From Truepera sp. (GTDB taxonomy: Bacteria; Deinococcota; Deinococci; Deinococcales; Trueperaceae): DNA of 40,019 bases. A program made the position numbers and the translations under genes. The notes under the pieces were generated by a model. The model was not told the DNA's origin and searched no databases. It saw nothing but the letters and a program-made list of their open reading frames with translations. The number at the start of each line of letters is the position of its first letter. Within the stretch, counting starts at the first letter, position 1. This document shows positions 1 through 7,260 of this stretch, piece by piece. The stretch is from positions 1-40,019 of the forward strand of contig JAGXSJ010000173.1 of the NCBI GenBank assembly GCA_018333895.1, read 5' to 3'.

Positions 1-1
1 A

Positions 2-2818
2 TTCCTCATCACTGTTCTAGCGGCGCTGACCATCAGCGGTGCAGTCGCTCAGATGCCTTTCCCGGACGTTCCGGCAGGCCACTGGGCCGGCGACGCTGTG
101 GCGCGCATCGCTGAACTAGGCATCGTCATCGGCTTCCCCGATGGCACTTTCCGCGGTAACGAAAGCTTCACCCGTTACCAGGCCGCCCTGGTAGTTAGCC
201 GCCTACTGGACGTCATCGAAGGCCGTATGGCCCTCACCGATGCCGACCTGGCCGCCCTGCGCAACGCGCTGCAAGAACTAGCCGCCGATGTGGCCGCTCA
301 AGATGTGCGCCTAGGCGCCGTTGAAGACGCCGTCTCGGTTCTCGACAGGGACGTTATGTCCAACACTGAGCGCATCGCGGCGCTGGAAGCCGCGGTGGCG
401 CAGATGGTCGATCCGGCAGCCATCCGCGACCTGCAGAACCAGATCGACGCGCTGCGGGTAGCCGTGGACACTGCTACGGCTCGAGCCGAAGCGGCTGAAG
501 CGCTAGCTAACAACGCGCTGCAAGCCGTAGGCGACCTCGATGCTCGCCTGGCTAGCGCCGAAGCTGGCATCCGCGCCCTGAATGAGCTGGTCGCTATCCT
601 CAACCAGGACGTCCTCGAACTGCAGGCCCGTCCCATCCCTGAGATCGATCCTGGTATCCTGAACGCTATCCGCCGCAACACCAGCGATATCGCCAACCTC
701 CGCGAGTTCGTGATCCTGCTCCGCCGCGACCAGGTAGCGCTGCGCGACCGCGTAGCCGCCCTAGAAGAGGGCCAAGCCGCCCTGGCTGCCCGCGTGGACG
801 ACATCGACGCCCGCGTGACCCGGATCGAAGAAGACCTGCTAACCATTAGCGGCAACATTGCCCTGACCTACCGCGTAGTCCGCATGGGCGGCGTGATAGC
901 TCCGTTCGACGTCGACCGCGTATTCGGCAGAGGCTTGCCGCGTGGCACCACCTCAACCTTCACTACTGGTCCGACGGACGATGATAGAACCGACCAGGAG
1001 AGGCGAGCTGACTTCACAGCTAACGATCCAGGCGACGTAGACGCCGTCATAACGCTCAACATTGGCTTTGGCACGGCGCGCGATGGCGTCGGTCATGATC
1101 GTGGCCTGAACAGCTTTGCCAACGTCATCGAGCTCGAGCTCCGGCGCGGCTTTGTCCTCCACCCGGACGACAGAGACCCCGCTGGCGGCTTCGATCCCGC
1201 CCCCTTCGAAGGCTTCGTCTTCGCCATCAGGCGCTTCACCAGCACCTTCACCCCGATCGGCGGCCCGCCGCTAGAGTTCACCTTCGGTCGCGACATCCGC
1301 GCCAGCTTCACCCCCTACGTCTTCAACACCCGCGTGTCCGACCGCGACGATCGCTCTGCGGGCTTTATCGCCACCGTGGGTGCGCCGGACTTCCTGGCCT
1401 TCTTGAACCCGACGCTGACCATCGCCTACGGCTCACCGACTGACATCCGCGCCGCCGACCTGCAAGGCAGCACCGGCGCAGCCGACGCCTACTTCCGCGC
1501 CATCCGCGGCACCCTGAGCCCGCTTGAAGGCGTCACCGTCGGCGGGTCGTTCGCCCAGTTGGGCCTTAACACCGGCGAGCATGGCGATACCGCTGTCGAC
1601 AATGTCGGCCCGATGGTGTGGGGCGTTGACGGCACGGTCAGCCTGGCGATCTTTACCCTTAGCGCCGAGTTTGCTAACAGCACCGGCGGCCCGGCGGACA
1701 GCTCGGTGGTCTTTGCCAAGCTAGATGTCGATGCTACCGACCTGCCGATCTTGACGAGCTTTACGGCCAACTACCGGGCCATCCCGGTGCAGTGGTTCGG
1801 CCTCGAGGACAACGAGCGCGACAACTTCCGCGACGACACCTACCCCTTCGGTCGCGATCAGACCGGCTTTGGGGTCAGGGCTGGACTGGAACTGTTCATC
1901 GTCGATCTGACTGCCTACTTCGACATGTTCACGGTTAGCCGTCAAGGTCAGAACCTCGCTGCTGCCGCAGTCGACACCGCAGTCATGGCCTATGGCGTAG
2001 ACCTCAGCGCCGACCTGTTCGCAGGCTTCTCGCTGAGCGGCTTCTTCCGCCAGGTCACGGTGGCAGGCAATGTGGTCGATAGCCTGAGCAGTACCCGCCA
2101 ACAAGGCACTACTCCGGCTGCCGTCGGCGACCTGCGCCGCCGCATCGACGGAGCGACGCCCAACTACGCTACCGGCTTCGGCGTCGGCCTCAGGCACGAC
2201 GGCGCGGCAGAAAACGCGCTGATCAGCGGCCTTAACCTCCGCTTCGGCTTCGAGCGGATCAACGCCGGCTTCGACACCACTCGCATCTTTGCTGAGGCCG
2301 ACTACACACTCGAAGTGGCGATCGTCAAGCTGACCCCTTATGTCGGCTTCGAGCAGGTCAGCAACCCCGACACCGACCAGAACAGCACCACCAGGATCAC
2401 CGCCGGCACCGGCCTCGAGACGCAAGCGCTGGAAGTCTTCCTCAGGCCGAGCTTGTTCGGTAACGCCAACTTCCGCACCATCACCTACAGCGGTCTTGAC
2501 AACTACACCGCGACCCAGCTCCAGTACAGTGTTGGCCTGGCCCTCAACGAGTTCCTGTTCCAGAACAGCGTGCTCCGGGTCAGCTACGGCAGCTACAGCG
2601 GAACCAACACTAACCTTGCCCTTAATGCCGATACTAGTGTCACAGCCGACCAAGACCGTGGCGACCTGACGGCTACCACCAGCGGCTACGAGATCGTCTG
2701 GAACTACTGGGATCTCGAGCTCGCCTACGGCACCTTTGTCTTCGACCCTGACACCGCCGTCACCGGCAACGAGACCGCCGCTCAGACCTTCCGCATCCGC
2801 TACCGCGTTAACTTCTAA
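2..2818 (+). CDS. slpA: SLH-domain outer-envelope porin-like protein (SlpA type), 5' end outside window
   Basis: The reading frame is open from base 2 and encodes a hydrophobic stretch (FLITVLAALTISGAVAQ) directly before MPFPDVPAGHW. The ATG at 53 is therefore internal, and the gene starts upstream with a signal peptide cleaved near AVAQ. After the signal comes one SLH domain (FPDVPAGHWA to about residue 60 counted from the ATG, with the FPDGTFRG and TRYQAA signatures). A long alanine-rich coiled coil follows to about residue 270, then roughly 640 residues of alternating beta strands ending in Phe (RYRVNF), as in BAM-assembled barrels. This is the layout of Thermus/Deinococcus SlpA proteins, which tie the outer membrane to peptidoglycan-linked polymers. 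It probably forms a trimeric surface porin. A strong terminator follows. The symbol is by family resemblance. Confidence 0.85.
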   Translation, partial: FLITVLAALTISGAVAQMPFPDVPAGHWAGDAVARIAELGIVIGFPDGTFRGNESFTRYQAALVVSRLLDVIEGRMALTDADLAALRNALQELAADVAAQDVRLGAVEDAVSVLDRDVMSNTERIAALEAAVAQMVDPAAIRDLQNQIDALRVAVDTATARAEAAEALANNALQAVGDLDARLASAEAGIRALNELVAILNQDVLELQARPIPEIDPGILNAIRRNTSDIANLREFVILLRRDQVALRDRVAALEEGQAALAARVDDIDARVTRIEEDLLTISGNIALTYRVVRMGGVIAPFDVDRVFGRGLPRGTTSTFTTGPTDDDRTDQERRADFTANDPGDVDAVITLNIGFGTARDGVGHDRGLNSFANVIELELRRGFVLHPDDRDPAGGFDPAPFEGFVFAIRRFTSTFTPIGGPPLEFTFGRDIRASFTPYVFNTRVSDRDDRSAGFIATVGAPDFLAFLNPTLTIAYGSPTDIRAADLQGSTGAADAYFRAIRGTLSPLEGVTVGGSFAQLGLNTGEHGDTAVDNVGPMVWGVDGTVSLAIFTLSAEFANSTGGPADSSVVFAKLDVDATDLPILTSFTANYRAIPVQWFGLEDNERDNFRDDTYPFGRDQTGFGVRAGLELFIVDLTAYFDMFTVSRQGQNLAAAAVDTAVMAYGVDLSADLFAGFSLSGFFRQVTVAGNVVDSLSSTRQQGTTPAAVGDLRRRIDGATPNYATGFGVGLRHDGAAENALISGLNLRFGFERINAGFDTTRIFAEADYTLEVAIVKLTPYVGFEQVSNPDTDQNSTTRITAGTGLETQALEVFLRPSLFGNANFRTITYSGLDNYTATQLQYSVGLALNEFLFQNSVLRVSYGSYSGTNTNLALNADTSVTADQDRGDLTATTSGYEIVWNYWDLELAYGTFVFDPDTAVTGNETAAQTFRIRYRVNF

Positions 2819-2832
2819 CCGAAGTTAGTCAC

Positions 2833-2865
2833 AATAGCCCCGCCCGCGCGGGGCTATTTTCTTTG
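2833..2865 (+). terminator. Rho-independent terminator of the SLH porin gene
   Basis: An 11-bp perfect stem (2833-2843 pairing with 2848-2858, AATAGCCCCGC) with a 4-base loop (CCGC) is followed by a T-rich tract. It lies 15 bases after the porin stop codon. Confidence 0.92.
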
Positions 2866-2875
2866 GCATCACTTG

Positions 2876-2918
2876 AACTCCCTTCTTTAAGGGGGGAGGC
2901 CACAGGCCGGGGGATTAT
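2876..2918. repeat. Dispersed hairpin repeat, copy 1 (CCCTT..AAGGGG..GGGGGATT type)
   Basis: CCCTT/AAGGGGGG can pair, and the element ends in GGCCGGGGGATT. A second copy with the same layout lies at 30751-30793. The rest of the 2866-3024 gap holds only this element and the promoter/operator of the next gene. Confidence 0.6.
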
Positions 2919-2968
2919 TCCTCCAACACCCTACACAGCACTTCCCACACACCCCTCACAGCGTATGC

Positions 2969-3004
2969 TATACTTTAATGCAGAATGTCCGAATATCGGG
3001 CATT
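2969..3004 (+). promoter_or_regulatory. Promoter -10 box and 21-bp interrupted palindrome (candidate TA operator)
   Basis: TATACT lies at 2969-2974; no convincing -35 box is visible. Immediately downstream, at 2984-3004, is an imperfect palindrome whose half-sites are AATGtCCGA and TCGGgCATT around a central ATA. It overlaps the expected transcription start and ends 20 bases before the antitoxin ATG at 3025. AbrB/MazE-type antitoxins usually repress their own promoter through such sites; this assignment is an inference. Confidence 0.5.
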
Positions 3005-3024
3005 AACCTGAAGGGTGTGCGCAG

Positions 3025-3309
3025 ATGGTTAAAACCAGTACTGTAGGTAAACGGGGCACGGTGGTAATTCCCGCGGAGCTGCGACGGAGGTACGGCATCG
3101 GCGAGGGCTCCGTGGTTATCGCTGAGGCCACGCCGGAAGGGGTGCTGATCCGTCCGGCGGTGACTTTGCCGGTAGAGGTCTATACGCCGGAGCGCCGGGC
3201 GGCGTTGCTCTTGTCAAACGCCCTTGACGACGCGGATTATCAACAAGCGGTCCGGCTGGTGCGCGGTATGGGTTTAGACCCCGACGCGATTGAGCATCAC
3301 AGACCCTGA
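3025..3309 (+). CDS. AbrB/MazE-fold antitoxin
   Basis: The 94-residue protein starts with a SpoVT/AbrB swapped-hairpin DNA-binding domain (TVGKRGTVVIPAELRRRYGI, residues about 6-25, then GSVVIAEATPEGVLIRP). It has a C-terminal tail suited to wrapping a toxin. It is followed after 9 bases by a PIN-domain gene, the usual antitoxin-then-toxin order. It should neutralise the PIN RNase and repress the operon through the palindrome at 2984-3004. The ATG at 3025 is preceded by GAAGGGTGTG, a weak ribosome site. Confidence 0.85.
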   Translation: MVKTSTVGKRGTVVIPAELRRRYGIGEGSVVIAEATPEGVLIRPAVTLPVEVYTPERRAALLLSNALDDADYQQAVRLVRGMGLDPDAIEHHRP

Positions 3310-3318
3310 CGCCAGAGC

Positions 3319-3735
3319 GTGGACGTACTATTTTTAGATGCCAACGTCCTCTTCTCGGCGGCCTATCGTGAAGATGCCGGGTTGCGAAGGCTCTGGGCGC
3401 TCACTGACGTTAAACTTGTCAGCTCGGCTTATGCAGTAGAAGAGGCGCGGCGAAACCTTGACGCGCGTGATAAGGCGCTCGACAAGCTACTAGAGGCCGT
3501 GGTGATCGCGACAAGCATACCCCCAGCAACGGAGCAGGGCTGGGAGATCATCGCGCTGCCCGACAAAGATCTCCCTATCCTTCAAGCAGCCGTATGGCAG
3601 GGGGCAACGCATCTGCTTACCGGCGACATGCGGCATTTTGGGCGCTATTTTGGGCAACGCCTGCTGGGAGTGCTGATCTTGCCGCCTAGTGCATATTGGA
3701 GGCTGCGGAGCACTAATTTGGCGCCAGCACCCTGA
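3319..3735 (+). CDS. PIN-domain RNase toxin (VapC-like)
   Basis: The protein has 138 residues and a GTG start 9 bases after the antitoxin stop. The acidic PIN residues are visible: Asp in LFLDANVLFSA (residue 7), Glu in AVEEARRN (about 41), Asp in LPDKDLPIL (about 82-84) and Asp in LTGDMRHF (about 103). Length and order match complete VapC-like Mg2+-dependent RNases. Of the three PIN genes in this window it is the only intact one. Its last 23 bases overlap the end of the convergent lipid kinase gene. Confidence 0.85.
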   Translation: MDVLFLDANVLFSAAYREDAGLRRLWALTDVKLVSSAYAVEEARRNLDARDKALDKLLEAVVIATSIPPATEQGWEIIALPDKDLPILQAAVWQGATHLLTGDMRHFGRYFGQRLLGVLILPPSAYWRLRSTNLAPAP

Positions 3736-4588
3736 GCGCAGCAGTTCGCAAGCGGATCTCAAAGGTGCTTTCTGGCGGCAGTAGTTCACCATCCATGTGG
3801 CCGGGGCGCGGCTGGCTCCAGCGGACGCTGACCTGCTTGGCTTTGGCCAGCATCACCTGGGGATGGCCTAGGTGGCGCCCTTTCATGACTTTGGGCAGCA
3901 GCTTAACGGTGCCCCAGCGGCTTAGATTAGTGGCGATCACTACGTCGAGGCGACCGTCGTCTAGGTTGGCCTGAGGGGCGAACAAGAAGCCCCCAGCGGT
4001 GCTGGGGCCGTTCTGGACGCTGACCAGCAGAGCCGGGCCGGCGTAGTAGAGCTGGCCGTCCACCACTACCTCGACGTGGGGCGTTTTTAGCCGACTCAGC
4101 ACCGAGAAAATCGCATAGAGATAGACGCCCGGACCAACCAAAAAGCGTGGCGCCTGCTGGGCAGCTTGGGCCACCTCGGCGGGGAAGCCTAGCCCCAGGG
4201 CGTTAACGAACGGGAGGCCGTTGACTTCCGCGATGTCAACCATACGAACGTGACCGTTGCTGACCACCTCGAGCCCCTGCGCCAGAGCGTAGCGCTCGAG
4301 CCCCAGAGCAAAAGCAAAATCGTTACCAGTGCCGCCGGGCAAAACGCCGACAGTGCGACCGTTGCCGATGCAAGCCCGGACGATTTCGCAGAGCGTTCCA
4401 TCGCCGCCGAGCGACAGGATGGTGGCATCAGCGGGGAGCGCCTGGGCTAAATCGGTGGCGTGACCGGGGGCCTCGGTCAGCAAGGTGGTCAGGGGCAGGC
4501 TGCGCTCGGCGAAAAAGGCTTGCACCTGTGGCAGAGCGCGCAGTGTTCGACCGCGACCGGCTGTCGGATTGGCAATCAGATAGTGCAT
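3713..4588 (-). CDS. Diacylglycerol/lipid kinase family protein (YegS/BmrU type)
   Basis: The 291-residue protein starts MHYLIANPTAGRG, the nucleotide-binding turn of this family. It carries the catalytic GGDGTLCEIV signature (about residues 60-70) and GGTGNDFAFALG (about 85-97), then the beta-sandwich lipid-binding domain. Length is normal for the DAGK catalytic family. It would phosphorylate diacylglycerol or a related lipid at the inner membrane. A TACAAT box 6 bases before the ATG suggests a leaderless mRNA. It ends convergently with, and overlaps, the PIN gene by 23 bp. Substrate cannot be read from the sequence. Confidence 0.88.
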   Translation of the reverse strand: MHYLIANPTAGRGRTLRALPQVQAFFAERSLPLTTLLTEAPGHATDLAQALPADATILSLGGDGTLCEIVRACIGNGRTVGVLPGGTGNDFAFALGLERYALAQGLEVVSNGHVRMVDIAEVNGLPFVNALGLGFPAEVAQAAQQAPRFLVGPGVYLYAIFSVLSRLKTPHVEVVVDGQLYYAGPALLVSVQNGPSTAGGFLFAPQANLDDGRLDVVIATNLSRWGTVKLLPKVMKGRHLGHPQVMLAKAKQVSVRWSQPRPGHMDGELLPPESTFEIRLRTAALRVLAPN

Positions 4589-4594
4589 CGCGCT

Positions 4595-4600
4595 ATTGTA
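4595..4600 (-). promoter_or_regulatory. -10 box TACAAT, leaderless promoter of the lipid kinase gene
   Basis: On the minus strand TACAAT is followed by six bases and then the ATG at 4588, so the transcript should start at or next to the start codon. No clear -35 box was found. Confidence 0.55.
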
Positions 4601-4618
4601 CTGTAATCGCCTCTACCC

Positions 4619-4849
4619 TTACTCGTAGTCGCGCCGGCTTTCTTGAATGCTTTCGAGAAGCTCTTTTCGTGTCAATGGACGACTCAGTTGGACACCAGCA
4701 ATAGCAAGTGGCGAGGTTTTTTGTGCCTCCGGTGTCAAGACAAAACTCTGTCCATCACGACGCTGAATACGGACCGCTCCATCTCGACGGGCCTGCTCAA
4801 GAAGCGCGGCGAAGTTTTGACGGGCTTCAGAAAAGGTATAGCTCTTCAC
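4619..4849 (-). CDS. Phd/YefM-family antitoxin
   Basis: The 76-residue protein starts MKSYTFSEARQNFAALLEQAR, followed by VRIQRRDGQSFVLTP. This is the Phd/YefM N-terminal DNA-binding fold, and the charged C-terminal helix (ELLESIQESRRDYE) is the usual toxin-binding tail. The ATG overlaps the TGA of the upstream PIN remnant (ATGA). Toxin before antitoxin is the reverse of the most common order. Because its PIN partner is beheaded, this antitoxin is probably an orphan that may still act as a repressor. Confidence 0.8.
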   Translation of the reverse strand: MKSYTFSEARQNFAALLEQARRDGAVRIQRRDGQSFVLTPEAQKTSPLAIAGVQLSRPLTRKELLESIQESRRDYE

Positions 4850-6011
4850 GGCATTGCCTCCACAAGGCTGATCTGTGCGACGCGGGCAGCAGTTTGCAGT
4901 CCTCCATCGAGGGTGATAAGGGGGCAGCCCTGCTGGCGGGCGCAGACAATGAAATAGGCATCATAGGCGTACAGCTGGAGTTGCTCAACGACACGCAAGG
5001 AGAAGCTGGAGACCGGTCGATCCGCCACAGCCTCCCGGTCGAAGTATCTAAGAACGGCGGGAGGTCGGTTAGCGCGATCTCTGGCCAATCCCGAAGATCG
5101 AAGGTGGTGAGGCGGAGGCTTAGGGGCGCTAGGTCGATGTCCAGCACAGTCACGGTGGGGCGGGCCGTGTTCTCGCCCAGCAGGCGGCGCGGGCTAACTG
5201 CCGCTCCGGCGTGGATCAGTAGCAGGTCCCCTAAGCGCGCCGGATAGTAAGCGTGGTGGTGCCCGCTGAGGTAGATATCAACGTGCCGGGCCTCCAGCCA
5301 CTGGCGCAGCCGTTCGCCCTCAGCGAGGATTTCGCCGGGCCGGTCGCGCCCCTCGGCAACGCCGTAAAGGGGCAAATGGCCCATCACCAGCCGGAGGTCG
5401 GCGCGCTGGGCGGCGTCGCTCTGTAGCGCCTGCTCAGCCCAGACCAGGGTGTCAGGGAGGAGGGTAGCGCTCGAGCCGTCCCAGACCAGCACAAACAGGG
5501 GCCCCAGGCTGAAGGTGTAGTGGAACGGAAAATCGTCACGGTCGTGAAACGCCAGTGGTGGGGGGTGCTGCTGCCAGTAGCGGGCTGCCGCCTGGCGCTC
5601 GCGGGCAAAGGCGAAGGTGCCATCAGTCCGGCGCAGGCTCGAGCCGTCATGGTTGCCGATAGTTGGGGCGTAGAAGATGCCGGCCGCACGCAGGGGGGAG
5701 GCGATGTCGCGCTCGAAGGCGCCCCACATCTGGGCAAAACGCTCGAGGGGCAGCCGGTGGCTCTGCCCGGCTACCAGGTCACCGGGGAGCAGCACCAGGT
5801 CGGGCCGCCAGAGGGTGGCGGTGTGGCGCACGGCCTGATGCACCCCCGGCGCGTACTCGGTGGCGCCGAAGCTGCCGTTGATATCGCCTAAGATCACGAT
5901 GCGCAGGTCGCCCCGGGCCGGGTCGCTAGGCTGCGCCCAGGCTAGGCCGAGGAGCAGGATAAGAAGCAGAATAAGAGGGGGGTAGGAAGTAGGAAGTAAG
6001 CAGACCCTCAT
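4827..6011 (-). CDS. Exported metallophosphoesterase (calcineurin-like) with chimeric C-terminus
   Basis: From the Met at 6011 the protein begins with a signal peptide (MRVCLLPTSY, then the hydrophobic ILLLILLLGLAWAQ). It has the calcineurin-like motif series: GDINGS (Asn where His is usual), LLPGDLV, GNHDGS, MGHLPLYG and SGHHHAYYP. It should be a two-metal phosphohydrolase outside the cytoplasm. An alternative ATG at 6062, five bases after the sixA-like stop, would add 17 residues before the signal. The family part ends near DLPPFLDTSTGRLW; the last 70 or so residues (DRSPASP onward) are an out-of-frame reading of the PIN remnant. The natural C-terminus was therefore lost or replaced by a deletion. 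Confidence 0.82.
   Translation of the reverse strand: MRVCLLPTSYPPLILLLILLLGLAWAQPSDPARGDLRIVILGDINGSFGATEYAPGVHQAVRHTATLWRPDLVLLPGDLVAGQSHRLPLERFAQMWGAFERDIASPLRAAGIFYAPTIGNHDGSSLRRTDGTFAFARERQAAARYWQQHPPPLAFHDRDDFPFHYTFSLGPLFVLVWDGSSATLLPDTLVWAEQALQSDAAQRADLRLVMGHLPLYGVAEGRDRPGEILAEGERLRQWLEARHVDIYLSGHHHAYYPARLGDLLLIHAGAAVSPRRLLGENTARPTVTVLDIDLAPLSLRLTTFDLRDWPEIALTDLPPFLDTSTGRLWRIDRSPASPCVSLSNSSCTPMMPISLSAPASRAAPLSPSMEDCKLLPASHRSALWRQCREELYLF
4846..5088 (-). pseudogene. Beheaded PIN-domain toxin (C-terminal half only)
   Basis: The last 50 or so codons read VVEQLQLYAYDAYFIVCARQ then PLITLDGGLQTAA, the C-terminal half of a VapC-like PIN domain with its conserved Asp residues in AYDAYF and TLDGG. 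The preceding codons of this frame (from 5088) are not PIN-like; there the DNA encodes the C-terminus of the metallophosphoesterase in another frame. The N-terminal half with the first catalytic Asp is missing. The junction lies near 5015-5040. It overlaps the antitoxin start by ATGA, so the two once formed one operon. Confidence 0.75.
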
Positions 6012-6032
6012 AACCCACCACCCACTACCCGC
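5979..6032. repeat. GTAGGAA/GTAGTGG-type simple repeat inside the metallophosphoesterase start
   Basis: GTAGGAAGTAGGAAGTAAG is followed by CCCACCACCCACTACCCGC. The same two sequence types occur together, in longer form, at 29160-29270. Here the repeat encodes LLPTSYPP in the n-region of the signal peptide and spans both candidate start codons. Confidence 0.55.
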
Positions 6033-6067
6033 TCTTTTCTCAACTTTGCGCTGACCAGCCATTAGAT

Positions 6068-6577
6068 CTACCCCTTATGCTTGGCCAGGCGCCGGTACAC
6101 GCGGGGCGGCAGCATCATCGCCAAGCTCATCTGGCCGGGCGCCAGCGGCCCGGTTAGCACCATGAGGGCGGCTTTCTTGAAGTCGATCTCCACCGCTTGC
6201 GGGTCGCCAACCAGCAGCAGCGAGGCTAGCTCGCTAAGGTACGGCTCGTGTCCGACCAGGGCCACGGTCTCTGCGCCGTCGGCCAGTTGCGCCTCAAGTT
6301 CGGCTAAGAGCTGCGGATAGTCCTCATCGGCCAGCGCCTCTAGCGGCTCGAGCTTGCCGGTTGCCACACAGGACGCCAGCGGCTCGGCGGTCTCAAGAGC
6401 GCGGCGATACGGGCTAGTAAAGAGCCGGTCGAGGTTAATGGCCAGGGCGCTGAGGGTCTCAGCTAGCGCTGCCGCCTGCTGGTGACCTTTATCAACCAGC
6501 GGCCGCAGGCTGTCGTCGGGGTAGTTAGGCCCGTGCTCGTCGGCCAGGGCGTGGCGGATCAGCAGCAAGGTTATCAT
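6068..6577 (-). CDS. sixA: SixA-like phosphohistidine phosphatase
   Basis: The 169-residue histidine phosphatase has the catalytic LIRHALA motif at residues 6-12 (RHG variant RHA, as in SixA). Other family marks are TSPYRRALETAEPL (about 55-68), Glu in the middle region and the second His in VALVGHEPYLSELAS. Small size and RHA fit the SixA group, which removes phosphate from histidine of phosphotransfer proteins. It is the first gene of a two-gene unit with the metallophosphoesterase. A TATAGT box 6 bases before the ATG indicates a leaderless transcript. Confidence 0.85.
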   Translation of the reverse strand: MITLLLIRHALADEHGPNYPDDSLRPLVDKGHQQAAALAETLSALAINLDRLFTSPYRRALETAEPLASCVATGKLEPLEALADEDYPQLLAELEAQLADGAETVALVGHEPYLSELASLLLVGDPQAVEIDFKKAALMVLTGPLAPGQMSLAMMLPPRVYRRLAKHKG

Positions 6578-6583
6578 CTAGGC

Positions 6584-6589
6584 ACTATA
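6584..6589 (-). promoter_or_regulatory. -10 box TATAGT, leaderless promoter of the sixA-like gene
   Basis: Minus-strand TATAGT is followed by six bases (GCCTAG) and the ATG at 6577. No recognisable -35 box. Confidence 0.55.
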
Positions 6590-6678
6590 CTTCACCCTAG
6601 CCTAGTTTTGTGGAACCTGGACTCGGGCCTGATGGAGTAACATCTTATGGTTGGGCAGCGAGACCACAACCAACGCGG

Positions 6679-6707
6679 CAGGCTGAAGCCGGCATCGCCC
6701 GGGATGA
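6679..6707 (+). other. 29-bp fossil of the rmlC gene
   Basis: This stretch matches bases 11185-11213 inside rmlC at 28 of 29 positions (it encodes QAEAGIA in both). Flanks do not match. It is too long to be chance and shows that rmlC-derived DNA was once copied or recombined here. The surrounding 6590-6746 stretch has no other recognisable gene. Confidence 0.6.
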
Positions 6708-6709
6708 CG

Positions 6710-6743
6710 GAGGGGAAGGCTTAACCATTGCCTGCCGGGGAAC
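6710..6743 (+). repeat. 34-bp direct repeat, left copy
   Basis: Perfectly repeated at 7187-7220 (begins GAGGGGAAGGCTTAACC, ends CCGGGGAAC). It stops three bases short of the point where the truncated PIN frame ends. The two copies bracket the AbrB/PIN remnant module. Confidence 0.8.
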
Positions 6744-6746
6744 TGT

Positions 6747-6860
6747 CTACAGCAAACTTGGTATAGATGCTACCCAGACCAGGGCCCGGTCGAAGAGGTC
6801 CTCCGGAGCCCGCGTCGCCAAGCGTAGAAGCACGTTGGCATCGAGATAATAAGCCCTCAC
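6747..6860 (-). pseudogene. Truncated PIN-domain toxin (N-terminal 37 codons)
   Basis: A GTG at 6860 overlaps the antitoxin TGA (GTGA) and reads VRAYYLDANVLLRLATRAPEDLFDRAL, which is the first strand and helix of a VapC-like PIN domain with the first catalytic Asp in LDANVLL. The frame then runs into VWVASIPSLL and a stop, beside the 34-bp direct repeat. About 95 residues of a normal PIN domain, including the other acidic residues, are missing. Confidence 0.75.
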
Positions 6861-7105
6861 TGGGGCTCTTTCTCCGCCAGGGCCCGGACCAGGGCTTGCT
6901 GCTCTTCGTCAAGGCCCGGGTAGCGCACTTTGGCTTCGGGGATGAGCTCGAGCAGGTCTCGAGCCCGGTAGCGGTGGTGGGGCAAAAGCACAATGCGGCC
7001 CTCCTCTAAGCGAACCACCAGCTCGTCTCCGGCCCTCAGGCCCAAAGCCTCCCGCACTACCTTGGGAAGGGTAAGTTGGCCCTTTGAAGTAAGGGTGGTC
7101 TTCAT
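6857..7105 (-). CDS. AbrB-family antitoxin, orphaned by toxin truncation
   Basis: The 82-residue protein begins MKTTLTSKGQLTLPKVVREALGL, a classic AbrB/VapB swapped-hairpin domain, then GDELVVRLEEGRIVLLP. The C-terminal part (LLELIPEAKVRYPGLDEEQQA) is the toxin-binding tail. AAGGAG adjoins the ATG, and a 10-bp palindrome TACCATGGTA (7111-7120) just upstream could be an operator. It overlaps the truncated PIN start by GTGA. Confidence 0.82.
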   Translation of the reverse strand: MKTTLTSKGQLTLPKVVREALGLRAGDELVVRLEEGRIVLLPHHRYRARDLLELIPEAKVRYPGLDEEQQALVRALAEKEPQ

Positions 7106-7186
7106 CTCCTTACCATGGTATCACGTTGCCGCGGTTTTACATCTGGCCGGCACAAACAAACGGCGGCTTAATAGCTTTGTTAGTGA

Positions 7187-7220
7187 GAGGGGAAGGCTTA
7201 ACCATTGCCTGCCGGGGAAC
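7187..7220 (+). repeat. 34-bp direct repeat, right copy
   Basis: Identical to 6710-6743. It is followed directly by the palindromic repeat at 7224-7243. Confidence 0.8.
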
Positions 7221-7223
7221 GCC

Positions 7224-7243
7224 GTAGGGTGCGCTTGCGCACC
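7224..7243. repeat. Dispersed 20-bp palindromic repeat GTAGGGTGCGCTTGCGCACC
   Basis: The core GGTGCGC-TT-GCGCACC is a near-perfect inverted repeat. The same 20 bases occur at 13317-13336 and three times in 30598-30723. The reverse form with centre GA instead of AA occurs three times in 23519-23740. Confidence 0.8.
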
Positions 7244-7260
7244 GATTCTGCGCGCCCCGA

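Noticed and set aside
1721-2653. 310-residue minus-strand frame opposite the SLH porin
   Set aside because: It is the antisense shadow of a clearly coding gene, with no start context or family motif.
4708-5247. Plus-strand frame across the Phd/PIN remnant
   Set aside because: Antisense to the antitoxin and phosphoesterase; no motif.
6578-7260. Insertion sequence as the cause of the AbrB/PIN scar
   Set aside because: No transposase fragment and no terminal inverted repeats were seen; the 34-bp repeats are direct, not inverted.
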